From Chitinophagaceae bacterium (lineage in GTDB: Bacteria > Bacteroidota > Bacteroidia > Chitinophagales > Chitinophagaceae): 64,000 bases of DNA. Where the stretch lies: contig JADBXR010000002.1 of assembly GCA_020403425.1 (NCBI GenBank), positions 868,001 to 932,000 on the forward strand. Reading direction: 5' to 3'. Numbering within the stretch: the stretch's first letter is position 1; each line of letters opens with the position of its first letter. The notes under the pieces are model-generated. The model worked only from the letters and a program-made list of their open reading frames with translations, was not told the DNA's origin and did not search any database. This document shows, piece by piece, positions 61,093 through 64,000 of the stretch. The position numbers and the translations under genes are program-made.

Positions 61093-62379
61093 ATGTACGA
61101 AAAAAGCAAACAACTCTTCACCCGCGCGCAGCAATCCATCCCGGGCGGAGTGAACTCTCCGGTAAGGGCATTTAAAAGCGTGGGCGGAACGCCTTTGTTC
61201 ATAGAAAAAGCAAAGGGTGCTTATTTATATGATGCCGACGGCAACGCATATATTGACTATATCGCTTCCTGGGGCCCCATGATCCTGGGACATGCCCACG
61301 AACCCGTAGTAAAAGCCATCCAGGAAAAAGCCCTGTTATCCACCTCTTACGGAGCACCCACCGAGCTGGAGATACAGATGGCCGAACTGATCAAGAGCAT
61401 GGCCCCGAACGTGGACCTGGTAAGAATGGTGAGCAGCGGAACGGAAGCCTGCATGAGCGCGCTGCGACTGGCAAGAGGATATACCGGCAAGAACAAGTTC
61501 ATCAAGTTCGAGGGATGTTACCATGGACATGCCGATGCCTTTCTGGTGAAGGCCGGCAGCGGACTGGCCACATTCAACATACAGACCGTTCCGGGTGTCA
61601 CCGGTGGTGTAGCCAACGATACCCTTACCTGTGCTTTCAACGACCTGGAAGCGGTTGAACAACTGGTGAAAGAAAATAAGAACGAGATCGCAGCCATCAT
61701 CACCGAACCTGTGGTGGGCAATATGGGTTGCATATTACCCAAGGCCGGTTTCCTGGAAGGCTTACGCAGCATCTGCGACAGGGAAGGCATCGTTTTCATC
61801 TTTGATGAGGTGATGACCGGTTTCCGACTGGCCGCCGGTGGTGCACAGCAGCATTTGAAGATAGATGCAGATCTGGTAACCTACGGCAAGGTAATTGGGG
61901 GAGGAATGCCTGTGGGTGCTTTCGGCGGCAAACGCGAGATCATGGAAAAGATCGCTCCGTTGGGTAATGTATACCAGGCCGGGACCCTCAGCGGTAACCC
62001 GATCGCCATGGTGGCCGGATTTACCATGCTCACCGAATTAAAGAACAACCCCTCGATCTATAGCGAACTCGAAGAGAAGACCGCTTACCTGCACAAAGGA
62101 CTGGACACCGTACTCAAGAACTCCGGTACCCCCTATGTGATCAACCGTCTGGGTTCTATGATCAGCGTGCATTTCAGCGATCACCCGGTCACTGATTTTG
62201 CAACTGCCGCATCAGCCAACAACGAACTCTTCAAAAAATATTTTCATGCTATGCTGCAACGCGGCATCTATCTGCCACCTTCCGCTTTTGAAAGCTGGTT
62301 CCTGAACAATGCCTTGTCCTATGCCGATCTTGATAAGACCATTCAGGCAACCGAAGAAAGTTTGAAGGAGATCTTATGA
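61093..62379 (+). CDS. hemL: Glutamate-1-semialdehyde 2,1-aminomutase
   Basis: PLP enzyme that makes 5-aminolevulinate from the HemA product; 428 residues. Seen: [43 protein letters not shown] and the PLP lysine K266 in [18 protein letters not shown], plus QAGTLSGNP. The TGA stop is the first base group of the following heptamer element. Its upstream region is the right arm of the mobile-looking four-helix-bundle unit, so its expression may depend on that insert or on read-through. Confidence 0.97.
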   Translation: MYEKSKQLFTRAQQSIPGGVNSPVRAFKSVGGTPLFIEKAKGAYLYDADGNAYIDYIASWGPMILGHAHEPVVKAIQEKALLSTSYGAPTELEIQMAELIKSMAPNVDLVRMVSSGTEACMSALRLARGYTGKNKFIKFEGCYHGHADAFLVKAGSGLATFNIQTVPGVTGGVANDTLTCAFNDLEAVEQLVKENKNEIAAIITEPVVGNMGCILPKAGFLEGLRSICDREGIVFIFDEVMTGFRLAAGGAQQHLKIDADLVTYGKVIGGGMPVGAFGGKREIMEKIAPLGNVYQAGTLSGNPIAMVAGFTMLTELKNNPSIYSELEEKTAYLHKGLDTVLKNSGTPYVINRLGSMISVHFSDHPVTDFATAASANNELFKKYFHAMLQRGIYLPPSAFESWFLNNALSYADLDKTIQATEESLKEIL

Positions 62380-62460
62380 ATCGTTGATCGTCAGTCGTGA
62401 ATCGTGAGTATATACACGACCCAGATACAACTCACGACTGACGATTCACGGCTCACGACC
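62377..62460. repeat. Heptamer palindrome after hemL
   Basis: gaatcgt, tgatcgt, cagtcgt, gaatcgt, gagtata, tacacga, cccagat, acaactc, acgactg, acgattc, acggctc, acgacct. The loop sequence tacacgacccag is shared with the element inside hemC. The arms pair with a one-unit slip (atcgtcagtcgtga and its complement). Confidence 0.9.
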
Positions 62461-62483
62461 TACGGCGTTTCCCCAAGCCTACG

Positions 62484-62491
62484 TATCTTTA
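62484..62491 (+). promoter_or_regulatory. Probable -7 box of the D-lactate dehydrogenase gene
   Basis: TATCTTTA, one mismatch from TAnnTTTG, 7 bp before the ATG at 62499, implying a leaderless transcript. Confidence 0.5.
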
Positions 62492-62498
62492 GCGCATT

Positions 62499-63494
62499 AT
62501 GAAAATCATCTTCTTCTCCGCGCAACCGTACGATAAGGATTTCTTTAACAGCCATAATACCGACTTCGGTTTTGATCTGGTGTATCATAAATCGCAGCTG
62601 AATGAACAAACCGTTGGACTGGTTGATCATGCCGAAGCGGTATGTGTTTTTGTGAACGATAAAGTGACCGCATTGGTATGCCGGCAACTGGCCGATAAAG
62701 GCGTAAAGATCATCGCACTGCGCTGTGCGGGTTTCAACAATGTAGACCTGGAAGCGGCCAAAGCACTGAGTATCAAAGTCTGCAGGGTGCCGGCCTACTC
62801 GCCCGAAGCGGTGGCGGAACATGCTTTGGCGTTGATCATGACGCTGAACCGCAAAACCCACAAAGCCTATAACCGGGTAAGGGAACAGAATTTTTCACTG
62901 AATGGCTTACTGGGTTTTAACCTGCATGGAAAGACCATTGGGGTGATCGGCACCGGTAATATCGGGAAAGCCTTCTGCCGGATGATGCTGGGCCTGGGTT
63001 GCCAGGTAAAAGCCTTTGATGTGATCGCCAATACGGAACTGGAAGCCATTGGCGTTACCTATCATCCGCTGTCAGATGTATTGAACACGGATATCGTTTC
63101 ACTGCACTGCCCGCTGAACGAACAGACCAGGTACCTGATCAATACAACCACTATCGGAATGATGAAACCGGGTGCCATGCTGATCAATACCAGCCGGGGT
63201 GGACTGATCGATACCAAGGCCGCCATCCAGGGGCTCAAATCTGGCCAGATCGGCTACTTAGGCATTGATGTGTACGAACAGGAGGAACACCTGTTTTTCC
63301 GTGATCTGAGCGGAACTGTGATACAGGACGATGAAATCCAACGCTTAATGAGTTTTCCCAATGTGCTGATCACCGCCCACCAGGCCTTTTTCACCGATGA
63401 AGCCCTGTCCCAGATCGCTACAACAACGTTAAATAATGTGGATCAGTTATTAAAAAATGGTAATTTGACCAGCCGGGCAGCGTTATTAGTATAA
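62499..63494 (+). CDS. ldhA: D-lactate dehydrogenase (2-hydroxyacid dehydrogenase family)
   Basis: A 331-residue NAD-dependent enzyme reducing pyruvate to D-lactate. Visible: IALRCAGFNNVDLEAAK, the cofactor motif GVIGTGNIGKAF, DIVSLHCPLNEQTRYLIN, INTSRGGLIDTKA, the catalytic His in TAHQAFFTDEAL, and Arg/Glu positions in the expected segments. The C-terminal FFRDLSGTVIQDDEI loop is typical of LdhA rather than phosphoglycerate dehydrogenase. A fermentative or redox-balancing role is inferred. Confidence 0.92.
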   Translation: MKIIFFSAQPYDKDFFNSHNTDFGFDLVYHKSQLNEQTVGLVDHAEAVCVFVNDKVTALVCRQLADKGVKIIALRCAGFNNVDLEAAKALSIKVCRVPAYSPEAVAEHALALIMTLNRKTHKAYNRVREQNFSLNGLLGFNLHGKTIGVIGTGNIGKAFCRMMLGLGCQVKAFDVIANTELEAIGVTYHPLSDVLNTDIVSLHCPLNEQTRYLINTTTIGMMKPGAMLINTSRGGLIDTKAAIQGLKSGQIGYLGIDVYEQEEHLFFRDLSGTVIQDDEIQRLMSFPNVLITAHQAFFTDEALSQIATTTLNNVDQLLKNGNLTSRAALLV

Positions 63495-63540
63495 ATTTTA
63501 TCTGATATTCGTATACAGCCAGTAAATGCAAAAACCAACC

Positions 63541-64000
63541 ATGATCAAATTAACCCTTCGACTCAGTGTAATCCTCGCTGTGTTCTTTGCCTTCCAGGCA
63601 TGTAAGAAAGAATACAGCGTGGAAAAAGGAGGATTCAATGGTACTGCCCAGGGAGAGCTGGTGGATTCACTGGGAAACTGTAAATCTTCCGAAGTACAGG
63701 GGGATTATAAAGTGGACACTCCACTGATAGCCACTTATAACTACGTGAACATCAACGTAAACTTTACTGCACAGGGAAAATACAAGATCTATTCCGATAC
63801 AGTGAACGGTATGTGGTTCATCGATTCCGGTTTTGCCGTAAGCACCGGCCCCGCCGTGATCAAACTGAAAGGGTATGGTACACCTATACTGCCCAAGACC
63901 ACCGATTTCGTGCTGATCTTCAACAACAATATCTGTAGTTTCTCCGTTCCGGTATCGGGCAGCGGCTCTGGTAGCGGCAGCGGTACAAGGGGGGATTATT
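63541..64000 (+). CDS. Lipoprotein, 3'-truncated by the window edge
   Basis: An open frame with no stop before the window ends (153 codons seen). It starts with a lipoprotein signal MIKLTLRLSVILAVFFAFQA and a lipidated cysteine at residue 21, followed by KKEYS; the start could also be ATG 63526. The rest is a beta-rich stretch (YVNINVNFTAQGKYKIYSD) and then an (S/G)n linker SGSGSGSGSG before TRGDY, which suggests a second domain after a flexible spacer. No family recognised. Confidence 0.75.
   Translation, partial: MIKLTLRLSVILAVFFAFQACKKEYSVEKGGFNGTAQGELVDSLGNCKSSEVQGDYKVDTPLIATYNYVNINVNFTAQGKYKIYSDTVNGMWFIDSGFAVSTGPAVIKLKGYGTPILPKTTDFVLIFNNNICSFSVPVSGSGSGSGSGTRGDY

Noticed and set aside
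1674-62460. CRISPR array interpretation of the heptamer repeats
   Set aside because: Units are 7 bp with no spacers of constant length, arms are palindromic, and no cas genes are present.
1-64000. tRNA, rRNA, tmRNA or other structural RNA genes
   Set aside because: No cloverleaf with a T-loop motif or rRNA segment was recognised by eye; a covariance-model scan would be decisive.
1-64000. Prophage, integrase, transposase or attachment sites
   Set aside because: No matching proteins occur, and gene content is almost all housekeeping; the only mobile-looking items are the repeat family and the four-helix-bundle unit.

Overview
The window looks like chromosomal DNA of a member of the Bacteroidota, most likely a Chitinophagaceae-type bacterium. 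Pointers are genes preceded by TAnnTTTG-type (Bacteroidota -7) promoters instead of Shine-Dalgarno sites, several near-leaderless starts, a GLPGLI-family protein beside an outer-membrane barrel, a DUF4293 membrane protein, a bacterial geranylgeranylglyceryl-phosphate-synthase homologue, a cobalamin-dependent ribonucleotide reductase, a LytS/LytTR pair and a HemJ-type protoporphyrinogen oxidase. The family-level placement is inference. No rRNA, tRNA, CRISPR, insertion sequence or prophage was seen.

Layout. 1-9.7 kb: end of glyA, a DUF4293 protein, uvrA, an ECF-like sigma factor, a DsbD pair, purQ, a membrane protein. 9.7-15.7 kb: a secreted protein, the potassium transporter kup, two tandem alpha/beta hydrolases and a TonB-C-like protein. 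15.8-19.6 kb: a D-amino-acid/peptidoglycan-peptide neighbourhood (RidA, D-threonine-aldolase/D-serine-dehydratase-like enzyme, M19 dipeptidase, S66 LD-carboxypeptidase). 19.8-24.6 kb: metG and a two-gene GMC dehydrogenase unit. 24.7-28.8 kb: an AT-rich accessory patch with a small secreted Cys-containing protein, a GLPGLI protein and an outer-membrane barrel. 28.9-44.2 kb: nrdJ, GGGP synthase, an M28 peptidase, LytTR/LytS, dxs, scpA, mscL, PPK2, a DMT exporter, a MazG-like protein, frr, and the N-terminal half of a transketolase. 44.3-52.5 kb: a LolC/E-like permease with rbfA, an MsbA-like exporter, a DksA-like protein with a histone-like tail, and an ileS with a swapped GxHH signature. 52.7-62.4 kb: the protoheme pathway from glutamyl-tRNA onward (hemJ, hemH / hemA, C, D, E, F, B, L). 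62.5 kb to end: a D-lactate dehydrogenase and a truncated lipoprotein.

The most striking non-genic signal is a family of heptamer-phased palindromes. About sixteen loci carry tandem 7-bp units (cgtgagt/cgtgaat, gaatatt, ggatact, aaaatgc, gttggga and others), usually followed by the reverse complement. The heptamer wording differs from locus to locus while the two arms match each other. The elements sit at stop codons between genes, have entered the reading frames of uvrA, metG and hemC, and two inverted arms bracket a four-helix-bundle (23S-intervening-sequence / Avd-like) gene lodged inside the hem operon. That gene plus its arms is the best candidate for an undescribed mobile or repeat-propagating system here.
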